64,000 bases of DNA. Source: Candidatus Zixiibacteriota bacterium. GTDB lineage: Bacteria > Zixibacteria > MSB-5A5 > GN15 > FEB-12. Below are positions 7,752 through 17,932 of the stretch, one piece after another. The stretch's first letter is position 1. Every line of letters starts with the position of its first letter. Position numbers and translations under genes: made by a program. The notes below the pieces were generated by a model that saw only the letters and a program-made list of their open reading frames with translations, made no database searches and was not told the origin of the DNA. The stretch covers positions 1 through 64,000 of the forward strand of contig JACZWU010000008.1 of NCBI GenBank assembly GCA_022571985.1, given 5' to 3'.

Positions 7752-10535
7752 TTAGCGTCTGATCGGGTCGATTTGGATGCCGGTAGCCCCCAGTATCTGT
7801 CGCAGAAATGGATCATCGAGATTTCGCTTATATTCCGAATGCATCAGGGCTGCCCTTCGAATCTGCTGATACTCTCTTTTTTGCTGCAGAACCGCCACTA
7901 ATTTACGGAATGAATAGGTATTGTTGGCGTTAGCTTTAAATGCGTCCCAGAGAAGTTTCAGGCCATCATCGTACAACTGCGAATCTCCGTTGCGTTTGCT
8001 GATCTCGACTTTGATCAACCCCAAATCCTGAGAATAAAACATGTTTTCGGGATTTGATGCAGCGTATGACCTGAGGGTATCATGAACAAGCTGCAGAATT
8101 GAGTCCCCTTTGGCACTGTCTCCGCGCTTATCATAAAGGTCAGTCAATAAAAGCGCCGTTTGCCAGTATTCCGGATAAACGCTGATCATTTTTCCTGCCA
8201 GTTTCAGGGCCCGGGTAGTATCTCCACTTTTCAAGAGAGCATCGTAGATGCGGATGGCGTTGACCCCCATGGTCACATAGACACCGGTGGCATTGTCATC
8301 ACGATAGACCGAGGCATCGCTATAGCCGTCATACTTATATTTGTTCATATAAAGGTCGTAGCCCTTGTCAATATCGACAAGTCCCTTGGGCGGGTCACGG
8401 TCGAGTCTATAAACCACTCCGGTAGCAGTAGCCCGGCTTCTTAAGTTTAGAGGAGAGGCGGCATAGGGAGGGGAACTGAAATATATGGGGCTTTCCCATT
8501 TGTTTTCTAAAACTATACGGTCAACCAGCATATCCTGAACTTTTACAATCTGGTCACCGTAGCGGCTGGCCTGAAGAAAGGTTTGACGACGGTTCCGGGG
8601 AATATCAATGAACATCTTTTTGGGTCTGAAAATCAGATTGCCCGCTGGATCAATATATTCATCCCAGAGAATCTGGTCTTTTGAAAGATTTATGGGCACA
8701 CCGAAACGGTTTTGCTGCTGTTCAGCGTACCAGTCGGTATTGAGCAGCGACAGATTCACCACTCGAATATCTGTGCGGTAACCGTAAACTTCCTGCATGC
8801 ACCACAGCGGGAAAGTGTCGTTGTCACCGGAAGTAAACAAGATCGCGTTTTCAGCACAGCTGTCTAAGATATTTGCCGCATACAGATACGGAATGTAATT
8901 GTTTGAGCGGTCGTTCTGGTGGTAGCTGTGCCCCAGAGATATTCCGGGCAGGAGAGCCAGAACAGCACAGGCATAGACGACTTTTTTGCCAAGTTCCGGT
9001 GAGGAAGCTGCCAGTTTGTCACGGATAAGCATTATCAGAGCTGAAATACCCATGCCCATGGCAATGCCAAAAAAGACAAAGGCCGGCGTAAAGAAATAGT
9101 CACGGTTGCGGACTTCCTGATAAGCGTCGGTGGTCCTAAAATCGTACTGGGTGCCGTCGGCAAAATTCATATAGAGTACCAGACCGGCTGAGCATATTAA
9201 AAAAAGCGTAAAAAATGGCAGACCAATTTCCAGCCGTTTTTTTATAGCCACTACCATCCCCAGTATGCCTAAAGAAAAGAAAACGCTCAAGAACAACCAG
9301 CCGCCGGGAGAATACTGTTCTTCGAAATATGACCAGAAACCCATATTGGCGTGACGGCCAAACTGGTTTTCCCATTTGCCGCGCCGGTCAAACATGCGGT
9401 CTGTCATCGAAGTCTGCCCGTACTGTTTGCGGTCAAGAAAATCTATAAAAGTTTTATAGCTGCGGGAGGGATTGTTCTCGTCAATGTTAGGGTTCTGCGT
9501 AGAACGAATCGGTATGTACAAATGTGATGACATACCCAGGAAGCCCACAAAGATGATAGCCAGCCCTGATTTCCAATGCAGGTTCCATTTATATTTTGTT
9601 GCTAAGACTCCCAGAAAAGCCAGCAATAAAAAAGCAATCGGGGTTATTATCAGGTACTTTTCAAAGCCTATCATCACAGTAGAAACCGAGATAACCGCAA
9701 TCAGCAGGGCCCAGTTTATACTTCTGAAAGTCAAACCAACTAAAATCATGCCTAAAACTGCTGATACCAAATAGAAATTTGTGGAGATCTTGGCAATATT
9801 GATTCCTTCACCATGCTGGGCCATCAGGAAAATCAGAAATATTTCAGCTATTATGAAGCCACAGATAAGCGCCCAGTCCCGTGTGCTGGCTTCTTTTTTT
9901 ATTATGAAAAAGACTGCCGCGATCGGCACTACCAAAAATACGGTCATATGAGCGCCAATCCCCAGAAGAGCCAGATAAATGGCCAGAATCATCAGCCGTT
10001 CGGCTTTGGCAGTTCCTCTGACTTCAAAGTATTTTAAGGTCAGCCAGATTATGGCAACCGAAAGCGCCAGCGCCAGGCCGTAAACCTCTGCTTCTACAGC
10101 GTTAGCCCAGTTGGTCCGGCCAAAAGCTACAAAAAGACCTCCGGCAACCCCTCCGATATAGGCAATCATTCGGTTGGATTTGTCATCCCGCTTTTCGCCA
10201 AAGAAATAGCCGACCAGCCTGACTGTCAGCAAATAGCTGAAAAGGGCAGTAAAAGCCGAAGAAACCACAGAAATGTAGTTTATTCTGTATGAAATATCTT
10301 CCACAAAAGGGATTAACGCGATAACCCGGCCCAGCAGGATAAAAACCGGAGTTCCCGGCGGATGGGGAATTCCCAGAATATAAGCGCAGGCAATGAATTC
10401 ACCGCAGTCCCAGAATGCCAGAGTGGGCTGGACTGTCAGGGCATAGACGACAAAAGAGAGCAAGAATACTACTGCGCCTATAAAAGCATTGGTGCGGTCA
10501 AATTTTTCGCCGTTTGGTAGCACAGAAATGGACAA
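7752..10535 (-). CDS. DUF2723 (TMEM260-type) integral membrane glycosyltransferase-like protein
   Basis: The 927-residue protein opens with FWDCGEFIACAYILGIPHPPGTP, the signature of the DUF2723 family, which has a GT-C-like fold related to protein O-mannosyltransferases. About ten hydrophobic segments fill residues 20-530, then comes a soluble C-terminal region with TPR-like helices (about 730-900). DCGE in the first loop corresponds to the acidic catalytic loop of GT-C enzymes. The start is a TTG at 10535 preceded by AGGAGG five bases away. A lipid-linked sugar substrate would be typical, but none is shown by the neighbours. Confidence 0.85.
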   Translation of the reverse strand: MSISVLPNGEKFDRTNAFIGAVVFLLSFVVYALTVQPTLAFWDCGEFIACAYILGIPHPPGTPVFILLGRVIALIPFVEDISYRINYISVVSSAFTALFSYLLTVRLVGYFFGEKRDDKSNRMIAYIGGVAGGLFVAFGRTNWANAVEAEVYGLALALSVAIIWLTLKYFEVRGTAKAERLMILAIYLALLGIGAHMTVFLVVPIAAVFFIIKKEASTRDWALICGFIIAEIFLIFLMAQHGEGINIAKISTNFYLVSAVLGMILVGLTFRSINWALLIAVISVSTVMIGFEKYLIITPIAFLLLAFLGVLATKYKWNLHWKSGLAIIFVGFLGMSSHLYIPIRSTQNPNIDENNPSRSYKTFIDFLDRKQYGQTSMTDRMFDRRGKWENQFGRHANMGFWSYFEEQYSPGGWLFLSVFFSLGILGMVVAIKKRLEIGLPFFTLFLICSAGLVLYMNFADGTQYDFRTTDAYQEVRNRDYFFTPAFVFFGIAMGMGISALIMLIRDKLAASSPELGKKVVYACAVLALLPGISLGHSYHQNDRSNNYIPYLYAANILDSCAENAILFTSGDNDTFPLWCMQEVYGYRTDIRVVNLSLLNTDWYAEQQQNRFGVPINLSKDQILWDEYIDPAGNLIFRPKKMFIDIPRNRRQTFLQASRYGDQIVKVQDMLVDRIVLENKWESPIYFSSPPYAASPLNLRSRATATGVVYRLDRDPPKGLVDIDKGYDLYMNKYKYDGYSDASVYRDDNATGVYVTMGVNAIRIYDALLKSGDTTRALKLAGKMISVYPEYWQTALLLTDLYDKRGDSAKGDSILQLVHDTLRSYAASNPENMFYSQDLGLIKVEISKRNGDSQLYDDGLKLLWDAFKANANNTYSFRKLVAVLQQKREYQQIRRAALMHSEYKRNLDDPFLRQILGATGIQIDPIRR

Positions 10536-10680
10536 GTAAACCTCCTAAAGCAGTCTTAATGCTTACCGATAAATATAAGTAGCTTGTAATTGGCCTAAGT
10601 AAATGTATCGTATCCTAAGGCACAACTCTAAAGTTGTACAAGCAGGGCTTATTGAAAGATTAAATCATAAAGGTTAAATT

Positions 10681-10929
10681 ATGTTTATCTGGTGTTCAAT
10701 TCTATTCGGACTTGGAATTCTGGCTTTCCTCGATTCTATATTCAACATGGGTGATATATTTCGGCAGGTGAATTCAGTCTTCTTTATGCTCATTTCTCTG
10801 GCTCTTTTGATTCGGACAACTACCAAGATGAAGACAAAGAGCAAAGAGAATTACGAAAGCCGGGTTTATAATCTTGAGCAGCAAGTGAAAATACTAAAAG
10901 AAGGCCGCAAAAAGCTTCAGGAATATTAA
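10681..10929 (+). CDS. Small membrane protein with C-terminal coiled coil
   Basis: This 82-residue protein has two hydrophobic stretches (about 2-20 and 29-44) and a charged, heptad-like tail (ENYESRVYNLEQQVKILKEG) that suggests a coiled coil in the cytoplasm. A weak AAAGG precedes the ATG. Its last four bases overlap the 3' end of the convergent TPR gene. I do not recognise the family. Confidence 0.55.
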   Translation: MFIWCSILFGLGILAFLDSIFNMGDIFRQVNSVFFMLISLALLIRTTTKMKTKSKENYESRVYNLEQQVKILKEGRKKLQEY

Positions 10930-12779
10930 CTTGGGGCGCTGCCGGGTTCTGCCTCTCTCAGTATCTGCCTGACTTTATTGATGAAGGGGTAATTGGGGTA
11001 GCTCTCCAGAAGTGTTTTGTAAATCAGCTTCGCTTCATTTTGGGCATGGTCTGCATCTTCTGAATTAAACAGAATATCCGCTTTAATTTTAAGTCCGAAG
11101 GGCAAGTAATACGATTCGGGAAATTCTTCGGCCAGTCTGTCGACATAACTGACAGCTTTTTTTTCATCTCCATTTTCCAGTACGATTTCTGTCATCTGAA
11201 ACAAAGCAATATCTGCCAGAGCCTGGTTCAGGCCATTGACAGCGGCACTAAGACGGTAAACAGCTGAGTCAGGGAGGTTCATTTCTCGAAAAAGATAGGC
11301 CTCGGCAAAATAGTCCAAAAGCTCGGTTGCACCTTCAGCGCGGTCTATCAACAGCAGCAGCTTAATGGCATCGTTGACATATAGTCCTTTGGGATGTTTG
11401 ACTATCAATTCATTAAAAAGCGCGCTGGTCGAATCATATTTTTTATCGTAGAAATTTATCAGGCCCAAATTATATAAGACAAGTTCGGATATGCGGGAGT
11501 TTCTCTTAAGCGGCGTAAGTTCAGCGTATTCTTTTCTGGCGTTTTCCAGATCACCCATTTTCATATAGGCCTTAGGAATACCAAGCATCGATTCGGTATA
11601 AAATTGTCCGGCAAAATAGTGAGTTACAACTGAATCAAAATATATCAGGGCCAGATCGGGCTGGCCGGTTCTGTTCAGATAGATAGACCCGATGCGATAA
11701 GTTGCTTCCCATTTATCCTGAGGCCGAGGAAATGTTGCCGCAATGGTGTCATAGATAGCGATGGCGCCGGCATACTCGGCGGTCTCTTCGAGGGCCTTAG
11801 CATACTTAAAATAAAACTCCCCTTTGAACGGTTTATTGGCAATCTCTTTGACAGTCTGCTCGCACATCCGGATGACCTGGGGGTAGAGTTGGCGTTCCAT
11901 TGTCTCTCTTAAGTACTGCATGATACTGGTGCCTTTGAAATTTTCCGCAGAATCCTGTTTGAGCGCAAACTGATAGGCGTCGTCGAATCTCTCGGCCTTA
12001 AGATAGTAGGCTGACAAAAGACGGAAGACCCGGCCAGACGAGTCAGCATTGGCAAAACCGACCAGTACTTCTTCTGCTATATTTGCTGACTCCCCGAAAC
12101 TTAGAAGTTCCGAAAGTCCCTTTTCTGCTTTGGCAGCAAATCGTGAAGTCTCTCTTACTATCTTAAAATATTCCTGACAGGCCTCTTTATAGGCACGTCT
12201 GCTTTTGAGAATGCCGGCACGTTCCAGGGCCATGACAGTTGAATCATTGGAAATCTTTCTAAGTTCTAAAATTGCTGCCAGAGCATCTTCTTCTAAACCT
12301 GCTCCAACCATGCTTCTGATAACAGAGGCAGGCGCCCCCGGACGCTTGGGGTCGACCTGACTGAGCAGGTCATTGTAAATCTTCTTGCCCTCGTCTAGTT
12401 TCCCCTGTCCAATAAGACTCTCTGCTAGATTTAGCTGGTAACTGACATTGCCGGGAAATTTCTTGATGAGCCTCTTAAGCAGCAGTTCCCCTTTGGCATA
12501 TTGTTTGAGATGCTCGTAGCAGCTTTTAAGTGAGTTGCTTATGACTAAATTGTCGGGGTCAATTTCATAGAGAGTTTCAAGAACGTCTGCGGCTGCTTGA
12601 AAGTCCCGTGAAGACATCAGCTGGCGCGCCAATCGGAATCTGGGGTCGGTTGACAGATTGAACTGAACTTCGCCGGACGGCTTCTGTAGTTTGCGGCCTT
12701 CTGTCACTCCGGCGTCTAGTTGCAACGAAAGGGTAAGCAGGCAAAATACAGTTAATATAAGAAAACGACTAAAGCGCAT
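10926..12779 (-). CDS. Secreted TPR-repeat protein
   Basis: The 617-residue protein starts with a signal peptide (MRFSRFLILTVFCLLTLSLQLDAG) and is otherwise a series of helical hairpins with TPR consensus residues, such as AADVLETLYEIDPDNLVISN and AIAIYDTIAATFPRPQDKWEATY. It probably works as a periplasmic scaffold, as in YbgF/BamD-like proteins. The ATG starts directly at the stop of the upstream DUF4175-type gene (TAA overlaps by one base-step), so the two are likely cotranslated. No enzymatic motif is visible. Confidence 0.75.
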   Translation of the reverse strand: MRFSRFLILTVFCLLTLSLQLDAGVTEGRKLQKPSGEVQFNLSTDPRFRLARQLMSSRDFQAAADVLETLYEIDPDNLVISNSLKSCYEHLKQYAKGELLLKRLIKKFPGNVSYQLNLAESLIGQGKLDEGKKIYNDLLSQVDPKRPGAPASVIRSMVGAGLEEDALAAILELRKISNDSTVMALERAGILKSRRAYKEACQEYFKIVRETSRFAAKAEKGLSELLSFGESANIAEEVLVGFANADSSGRVFRLLSAYYLKAERFDDAYQFALKQDSAENFKGTSIMQYLRETMERQLYPQVIRMCEQTVKEIANKPFKGEFYFKYAKALEETAEYAGAIAIYDTIAATFPRPQDKWEATYRIGSIYLNRTGQPDLALIYFDSVVTHYFAGQFYTESMLGIPKAYMKMGDLENARKEYAELTPLKRNSRISELVLYNLGLINFYDKKYDSTSALFNELIVKHPKGLYVNDAIKLLLLIDRAEGATELLDYFAEAYLFREMNLPDSAVYRLSAAVNGLNQALADIALFQMTEIVLENGDEKKAVSYVDRLAEEFPESYYLPFGLKIKADILFNSEDADHAQNEAKLIYKTLLESYPNYPFINKVRQILREAEPGSAPS

Positions 12780-15700
12780 TTAGTTTTGAGAATTGTCTTG
12801 GTTCACTCTGCCGCCGGATTGAATTTGCAGCAGCGCTTTAAAATAGGCTTTGATCTGTTCTTCGTATTGCGCCGGATAATTGCCGCCCAGATATTCACGA
12901 AGTCTGTCTTCAAGATTGCTTCTGTCATTTAAGATATCGCTCGATAAGGCCGGCGGCAGATATGTCGCCGCCTGACTGGCTGTACTGGCCTGGCGCTGTT
13001 CGGTAAAGTCCCGTCTTTGAAGCGAACGCGAGGCTTCCAGCAGGCGCGAATATATCTTTAGCTGACGCTCGGTTGTTTCTGAGCCGACTTCACCTGTGCT
13101 CAGCGCTTCTTCTACTTCACGCATCTCTTTGGCGATATCATTCAGCCTGCCCAGAATCTGCCGCGAGTTCCCGAACTCCTGAGCTAACTGCTCCAGAGAT
13201 TTTCTCAAAGCCGCCTGTTCTCCGGCCAGTCTTTCGAAACTTTCCCGCGGATCTCCCTGACCCATCTTAGGGTTACTGCCGCCGGGGTTATTGCAGCTGC
13301 TTTGAGTCTGCTGGTTGAGCTTGTTTTGCTGGTTACTCATCTTTTCGAGTTGTTTCATACCGTTGTTACAATTGCTGGCATTATCGCATTGGCTTTGCTG
13401 GTCCAGGGATTCCATCAGTCGCAGTGAAGCTTTGTTTAAACCTGCCATAGCGTCGAGCTGGTTGCGTTTGGCCTGGGCCTGACTGCGGTTCTCTCCAAAA
13501 CCATCAACCGCCTGCTGCATTTTCTGCGTGGCTGCCTCGACAATAGCGTTTAATTCTGCCGCTACGAATGGTGATTGCTTGCCAAGCTCTGCTATTCTGT
13601 TTTTCAGACCGTTGCAGGATTTGGCCAGTTCCTGCTGCTGCTTTGCCATCTCGCGCTTGAGGGAAGACTGCTGCTGCATCAGAGCCGACTGCTGCATAAG
13701 TTCTTCCTGATTTTTCGAGAGATAGTTGGCGTCGTCTAAGGCCGCTCTCATTTCCTGTTTTATTTTTTCGCTGTCGTCACCCTGCATTTGTGCGAACATT
13801 TGCTGCATCTGGCCGACCATTTCACGAAGTTTCGATTCAGCCTGCTTGCCTTGTTTAGATGCTTTTTTCTTCTTCTTCTGGTTTAGCGCGTCCGACATCT
13901 GCTGCATATTTTCGCCGGCATCTGTTTTTTCTAAAGCCTCGGCGAACTCTCTTAATTCTTTTGAGTCCTGCATTTTAGCTTCAGCGGCCATTTTGTTTAA
14001 CTCAGCGATTTCCTTCTGGAGTTTTTCTAAATCTTTTTTGAGTTCATCTTCGGTTTTGCTTAAATCCGCAAGTTTTTCTTTGTCAGACGATTCCGTTTCC
14101 TTATTCATTTCTTCCTGACGGTCGGCCAGCTCTTCGGCTTTGCGCATCATTGCTTCCATTTTCTGCATAACCTGCATCTTTTTAAGCAGCGCCAGAGTCC
14201 GCTCCAGACGATCCAGCATTTCTTCCTGCGACAGCTGATAATCTTCCATGGCTTTCTGGATTTCATTTTGATCCATATTTTTGAGAGCTTCCATCAGGCG
14301 CTGCTGAGCTTTCTTCATATCAGGAGTGGCAACTTCTTCAAATAATTTTTGAATCTGCTGCATCTTTTCTAAAATTTCACGGCTCAAGAGTGCATTCTCT
14401 GCCATCTTTTCAATTGCCCGTTCCATTTCTTCGGCGTTCTTTTCAATTTCATCCGCCATCTGAGCGTTCTTGTCTACAATACCTTCCAGCTCTTTTTGCT
14501 GTTGCCAGTCGGCTTTGTTGACACTTTTTGACTGGGCACGGATTTTTCTGGCAGCATCTTTTAGCTTGGCCGCCATCTCGCGTCCCTGCCTGAGAAGACT
14601 TTCAGTATTGGTAACGCGCCGCGAAGTTTCCTGCTCCGACTGTGCAATGATTTCGTCAAGGGACGGAATACGCGCCACAAACTGGCGGGTCTTGCTTATT
14701 TTGGGGCCGGAGATTTTATCATTGTCGGCAACTTCAAAATAATAAAGACAGTAATCACCGGGGAACATATTGAGCTGGTCCATGTCCCAGTTAAATTCGA
14801 TTTCACCTTCGGTTTTAATTTTGTCCGGAAAATGAATAACCGCTACGTGCTCTTCGGAGGGATTGCCGCGATAGACGGTGGTAAATTTTAGCACCAAAGA
14901 TGAAAAACCATAGTCATCAAAAATGCGCACTTTAAGCGGCAGCACCATCTCGTCAGTCAGGTTGACATCAAAGCCGGGACGAAGCAGGCTGATTGAGGGG
15001 TACTCATCGGGCACAGCGGTGACATAGTACTGAATCGGGTCGGGGTTTTCTTCGCCTAAGTGGTCGGTCAGTCTGAAATAATATGACTGCGAATTTTCGA
15101 CGACCAGTGACGCTTCGGCTGTTTTGCCGCTAACTTTCATAGGCAGACGGCTCTCGTTGTCAAAAACCATTTCTACTTTTTCTACTTCAAGGTTCGAACT
15201 GGTTTTGATATTAACGCGGCTGCCGGTGACTGCCGAAAACGAACCGTTATTTTCGTCAATGACAGTCGGCTCCAGACCGGTATAGTCAGGATAAAAAATC
15301 GAAAGCTTGATGCCGTTAACTCTGGGCTTGTCGACTACATCAACTTTTTGAATATCTGTTTTTCTGCGTCCGGCCTGAACGTAGTAATCGAACGACCTGC
15401 TGACCTGCCTGAGTTTAACAGAAAACGAGAGCGAGTCGCCAAAATCTGTCGGTGCGCGTCTGATTTTTCGAATATCGATTTCGGTGGATTGCCAGTTACC
15501 GCCGGCAAAGCGGTGATACACTTTGGCAGTCTTCGGAAAGCCGTCGCCGGTTATGAAACCGCCGATTTCTATATCGCGATACTTAACCCATTCGGTCGAG
15601 CCGGGAAAGGCCGAGAGCTGATAGCCCAGGGGAGGCGCCACCACATCGGTCGGGTTGGAGTAAACTTCAAGCGAGTAGCCGAAGAAACCGGGGAAGATAA

Positions 15701-16202
15701 ACAAAACCGCAATTGAAAAAATTGCCGCCAGCCCGAACGTCCGGCCGGTCTTTAAAACCGAGCCGAAAGTTAAAGCCTCATTAAAATTTACATTGCCTGA
15801 TTTTTGCAGAGCCTGCACTAAAGTTAAATCTATCAACTCTGATGAATAACCAACAGGTTTTGAAGATCTTGAAAACTGTATAGCTGCAATCAAGACGCCT
15901 TTAAGATCAGGATGTTTTTCTTCAAGATTAACAGCCACCGAATCTATGTCGCCGTTAAAAAGTCTGGTAAGCGCAAATTTGGTGAAAAAATAAAGAGCAG
16001 CCGCGCCTGATATAGAAAGCAGCGAGATTTTCAGCCAGACCGGCAGAATAAAAACTGCCGCCAGTAGAGACAGTACAAACCAGGTCGCCAAAACCGCGGC
16101 GCCGGTGGCCAAAACACCTGAGCCGAACAAAGTCAGCCGCTGTTTGATAAGCACATTTTTAAGCTGGCTGGTAAGTTTTTCTGCAGAATTTATGTTGGCC
16201 AT
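12780..16202 (-). CDS. DUF4175-type large membrane protein with long coiled coil
   Basis: The 1140-residue protein has two or three N-terminal transmembrane segments (about residues 20-75 and 155-175), a beta-rich region (about 190-520) resembling DUF4175 proteins, and a very long Lys/Glu/Gln/Met-rich helical part (about 530-1000) that should form coiled coils. Related proteins are often encoded near MoxR/Bat-type clusters in FCB bacteria, in the company of DUF4159 proteins, as here. It is probably anchored in the inner membrane; its function is unknown. The TPR gene follows immediately and the DUF4159 gene lies 140 bp upstream. Confidence 0.75.
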   Translation of the reverse strand: MANINSAEKLTSQLKNVLIKQRLTLFGSGVLATGAAVLATWFVLSLLAAVFILPVWLKISLLSISGAAALYFFTKFALTRLFNGDIDSVAVNLEEKHPDLKGVLIAAIQFSRSSKPVGYSSELIDLTLVQALQKSGNVNFNEALTFGSVLKTGRTFGLAAIFSIAVLFIFPGFFGYSLEVYSNPTDVVAPPLGYQLSAFPGSTEWVKYRDIEIGGFITGDGFPKTAKVYHRFAGGNWQSTEIDIRKIRRAPTDFGDSLSFSVKLRQVSRSFDYYVQAGRRKTDIQKVDVVDKPRVNGIKLSIFYPDYTGLEPTVIDENNGSFSAVTGSRVNIKTSSNLEVEKVEMVFDNESRLPMKVSGKTAEASLVVENSQSYYFRLTDHLGEENPDPIQYYVTAVPDEYPSISLLRPGFDVNLTDEMVLPLKVRIFDDYGFSSLVLKFTTVYRGNPSEEHVAVIHFPDKIKTEGEIEFNWDMDQLNMFPGDYCLYYFEVADNDKISGPKISKTRQFVARIPSLDEIIAQSEQETSRRVTNTESLLRQGREMAAKLKDAARKIRAQSKSVNKADWQQQKELEGIVDKNAQMADEIEKNAEEMERAIEKMAENALLSREILEKMQQIQKLFEEVATPDMKKAQQRLMEALKNMDQNEIQKAMEDYQLSQEEMLDRLERTLALLKKMQVMQKMEAMMRKAEELADRQEEMNKETESSDKEKLADLSKTEDELKKDLEKLQKEIAELNKMAAEAKMQDSKELREFAEALEKTDAGENMQQMSDALNQKKKKKASKQGKQAESKLREMVGQMQQMFAQMQGDDSEKIKQEMRAALDDANYLSKNQEELMQQSALMQQQSSLKREMAKQQQELAKSCNGLKNRIAELGKQSPFVAAELNAIVEAATQKMQQAVDGFGENRSQAQAKRNQLDAMAGLNKASLRLMESLDQQSQCDNASNCNNGMKQLEKMSNQQNKLNQQTQSSCNNPGGSNPKMGQGDPRESFERLAGEQAALRKSLEQLAQEFGNSRQILGRLNDIAKEMREVEEALSTGEVGSETTERQLKIYSRLLEASRSLQRRDFTEQRQASTASQAATYLPPALSSDILNDRSNLEDRLREYLGGNYPAQYEEQIKAYFKALLQIQSGGRVNQDNSQN

Positions 16203-16342
16203 TTTGAACCTCTGGTTTTGATTCGGTCTCAGACTAATTTATTTATAGGGCAAAAATGCTGCCCGTCATTATATATAATATATATCGTTTATCGTCTAAC
16301 TATCTTACAATCGGCAGGCGAGAACTCTAAAAAAAGCCGTTT

Positions 16343-17074
16343 TTACTGTAACAACCCATAAGTTAGTATGTTCAGTCCCATTTTCAAAGCCTCGAGTCGC
16401 TTCTCTTCGGGGTCATTGTGCACCTGCTGGTTTTCCCAGCCGTCGCCTATATCTGATTCGACCATAAAATAGACCACCACCCGGCCATCCACGATTACGG
16501 CATATCCACGGGGAGGTTTGTTGTCATGCTCATGTATTTTAGGGGGGCCGTTGGGGAAATCGTAAAAACTGTGGTAAATTGGGTGGTCAAAAGGCAGCTC
16601 TGTCACTTCCCGCTCAGGAAATAGCGCCGCCAGTTCTTTTGTAAAAGAGGCTTCCAGGCCATAGGAATCATTTACGAATAGAAAGCCGCCTAGCGAAAGA
16701 TATTGCCTGAGCCGCTGCCGTTCTTCTTCTGAGAAACTTATAGTGCCGTGACCGGTGGCAAATAGAAAAGGATAGTTGAAAAGTTCCGGGTCGGTCAGTT
16801 TGACCACCCGCTCGACTGTATCTACCGGGTAATCTGTATTGTCGCGCACAAATTTGAGTAAATTCGAGATGGCCGAGCTGCCCCAGTACCAGTCTCCTCC
16901 GCCTGAATAATGCAGCCTGGCCACTTTGATAGCCGAGGGGTTGGGGTGATAGGCGGCATCTTCGGTGATTTTGGCTCCACGTGGAATCTGAATTCTTCTC
17001 TGAGCTAAAGCCGAGCTGGCTAAGCCAGCCATTATTGTGAGAATCAGCAGGAATTTTAGAGAGCGGATTACCAT
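16343..17074 (-). CDS. DUF4159 domain protein, secreted
   Basis: This 243-residue protein has a signal peptide (LKFLLILTIMAGLASSALAQ) followed by a DUF4159 domain: LHYSGGGDWYWGSSAISNLL, a FATGHG motif near residue 105 and GGFLFVNDSYGLEASF near 130. The fold resembles the class I glutamine amidotransferase-like domain, but no catalytic cysteine is obvious. Such genes commonly accompany DUF4175 and MoxR/BatA genes; here the DUF4175-type gene follows on the same strand, which supports a common envelope role. Confidence 0.85.
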   Translation of the reverse strand: MVIRSLKFLLILTIMAGLASSALAQRRIQIPRGAKITEDAAYHPNPSAIKVARLHYSGGGDWYWGSSAISNLLKFVRDNTDYPVDTVERVVKLTDPELFNYPFLFATGHGTISFSEEERQRLRQYLSLGGFLFVNDSYGLEASFTKELAALFPEREVTELPFDHPIYHSFYDFPNGPPKIHEHDNKPPRGYAVIVDGRVVVYFMVESDIGDGWENQQVHNDPEEKRLEALKMGLNILTYGLLQ

Positions 17075-17149
17075 ACTATAATATACACATTAATTTGGAT
17101 TTTGGCTGAAAAATGTTGGGGGGATTGCTGAATTTATGTTCTGATTACA

Positions 17150-17215
17150 GACGTTATGATCCCACCGCAAGCTGCCTGTCCTGAGCGTAGTCGAAGGGTG
17201 TGCGACCAATCATTT
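17150..17215. repeat. REP-like element
   Basis: ATCCCACCGCAAGCTGCC and CTGAGCGTAGTCGAAGGG followed by GTGCGACC are a diverged copy of the REP elements that flank the RAYT gene at 17.9 and 18.5 kb. Confidence 0.5.
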
Positions 17216-17222
17216 GTCTTTT

Positions 17223-17858
17223 TCACCTAGAAGACACCCACAAAACCATATCAATTTTCCTAGCACTCCAATTATTGGATTTAAATTCATGATTTAGTTC
17301 TTTTGCCTTTTGTTTCAGTATTTTGATCAGTATGACTCCATCTGTTATTTTCAATTGTTCTGGATTCATTTTTGAAAGCGCTGATTTTTCAGGTAATCCT
17401 TCAACCTCTAAGAGAGCTTTTACTACAAATTGGTCAACTGTTGCAAAGTGGAAAGGAAAAAGTACTGACAACAAACCTGAAGCGCCCGCCGTCCCCAATC
17501 CTCTGATTTCACATGCGGTTGTTAGTCCGACGAAAATATTCTCTTTATCAAAATTGAATATTCTTTCCTTAATTAAGAAGAGGGTTTGAAGACTGTCGCC
17601 TAGACCCAAATACTTCTTGAGATGATTAGAAGTTGTCTTATATCTATTTGGTGCTGTGTATTTCCAAAAAAAATATTTTTCTCTCAGAAATTCGTACCAC
17701 TTGTCCGCATCCAATTTCGCGATTTCCTCAACATTATTAGAGTCAAATTCTTTTTCAATTTTCATGTGGGTCGGCTTTACAAAGCTCCAGTATCTCTGTA
17801 GCGCCATAAGCCAATCTTGTTCGCTGTCACTATTCCACAACTCATTTGTTGATGGCAT
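17223..17858 (-). CDS. Hypothetical protein, possible helix-hairpin-helix-like fold
   Basis: The 211-residue protein has an AAGGAG ribosome binding site eight bases before its ATG. A conserved-looking core reads IRGLGTAGASGLLSVLFPFH followed by FATVDQFVVKALLEVEGLP near residues 120-160. This resembles the G-(x)n-ASxxL...P..F...D pattern of HhH-GPD DNA glycosylase-like folds, but the family catalytic lysine is not evident and I do not assign an activity. It lies between a REP element and the RAYT gene, which is a site of likely turnover. Confidence 0.5.
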   Translation of the reverse strand: MPSTNELWNSDSEQDWLMALQRYWSFVKPTHMKIEKEFDSNNVEEIAKLDADKWYEFLREKYFFWKYTAPNRYKTTSNHLKKYLGLGDSLQTLFLIKERIFNFDKENIFVGLTTACEIRGLGTAGASGLLSVLFPFHFATVDQFVVKALLEVEGLPEKSALSKMNPEQLKITDGVILIKILKQKAKELNHEFKSNNWSARKIDMVLWVSSR

Positions 17859-17886
17859 CTTTGTTTCTCCTTAATTGATTTAGATC

Positions 17887-17912
17887 GGTCGCCCACAGCT
17901 TGCTGTGGGATC
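17887..17912 (+). repeat. REP palindrome, left copy flanking the RAYT gene
   Basis: It contains CCCACAGCTTGCTGTGGG (17892-17909), a perfect 8-bp stem with a TT loop, preceded by GGTCG. The same 26-bp unit lies in inverted orientation at 18481-18506 with one mismatch. REPs in inverted pairs around a RAYT gene are the expected arrangement. Confidence 0.8.
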
Positions 17913-17932
17913 CTCACATACGAAAACTAATC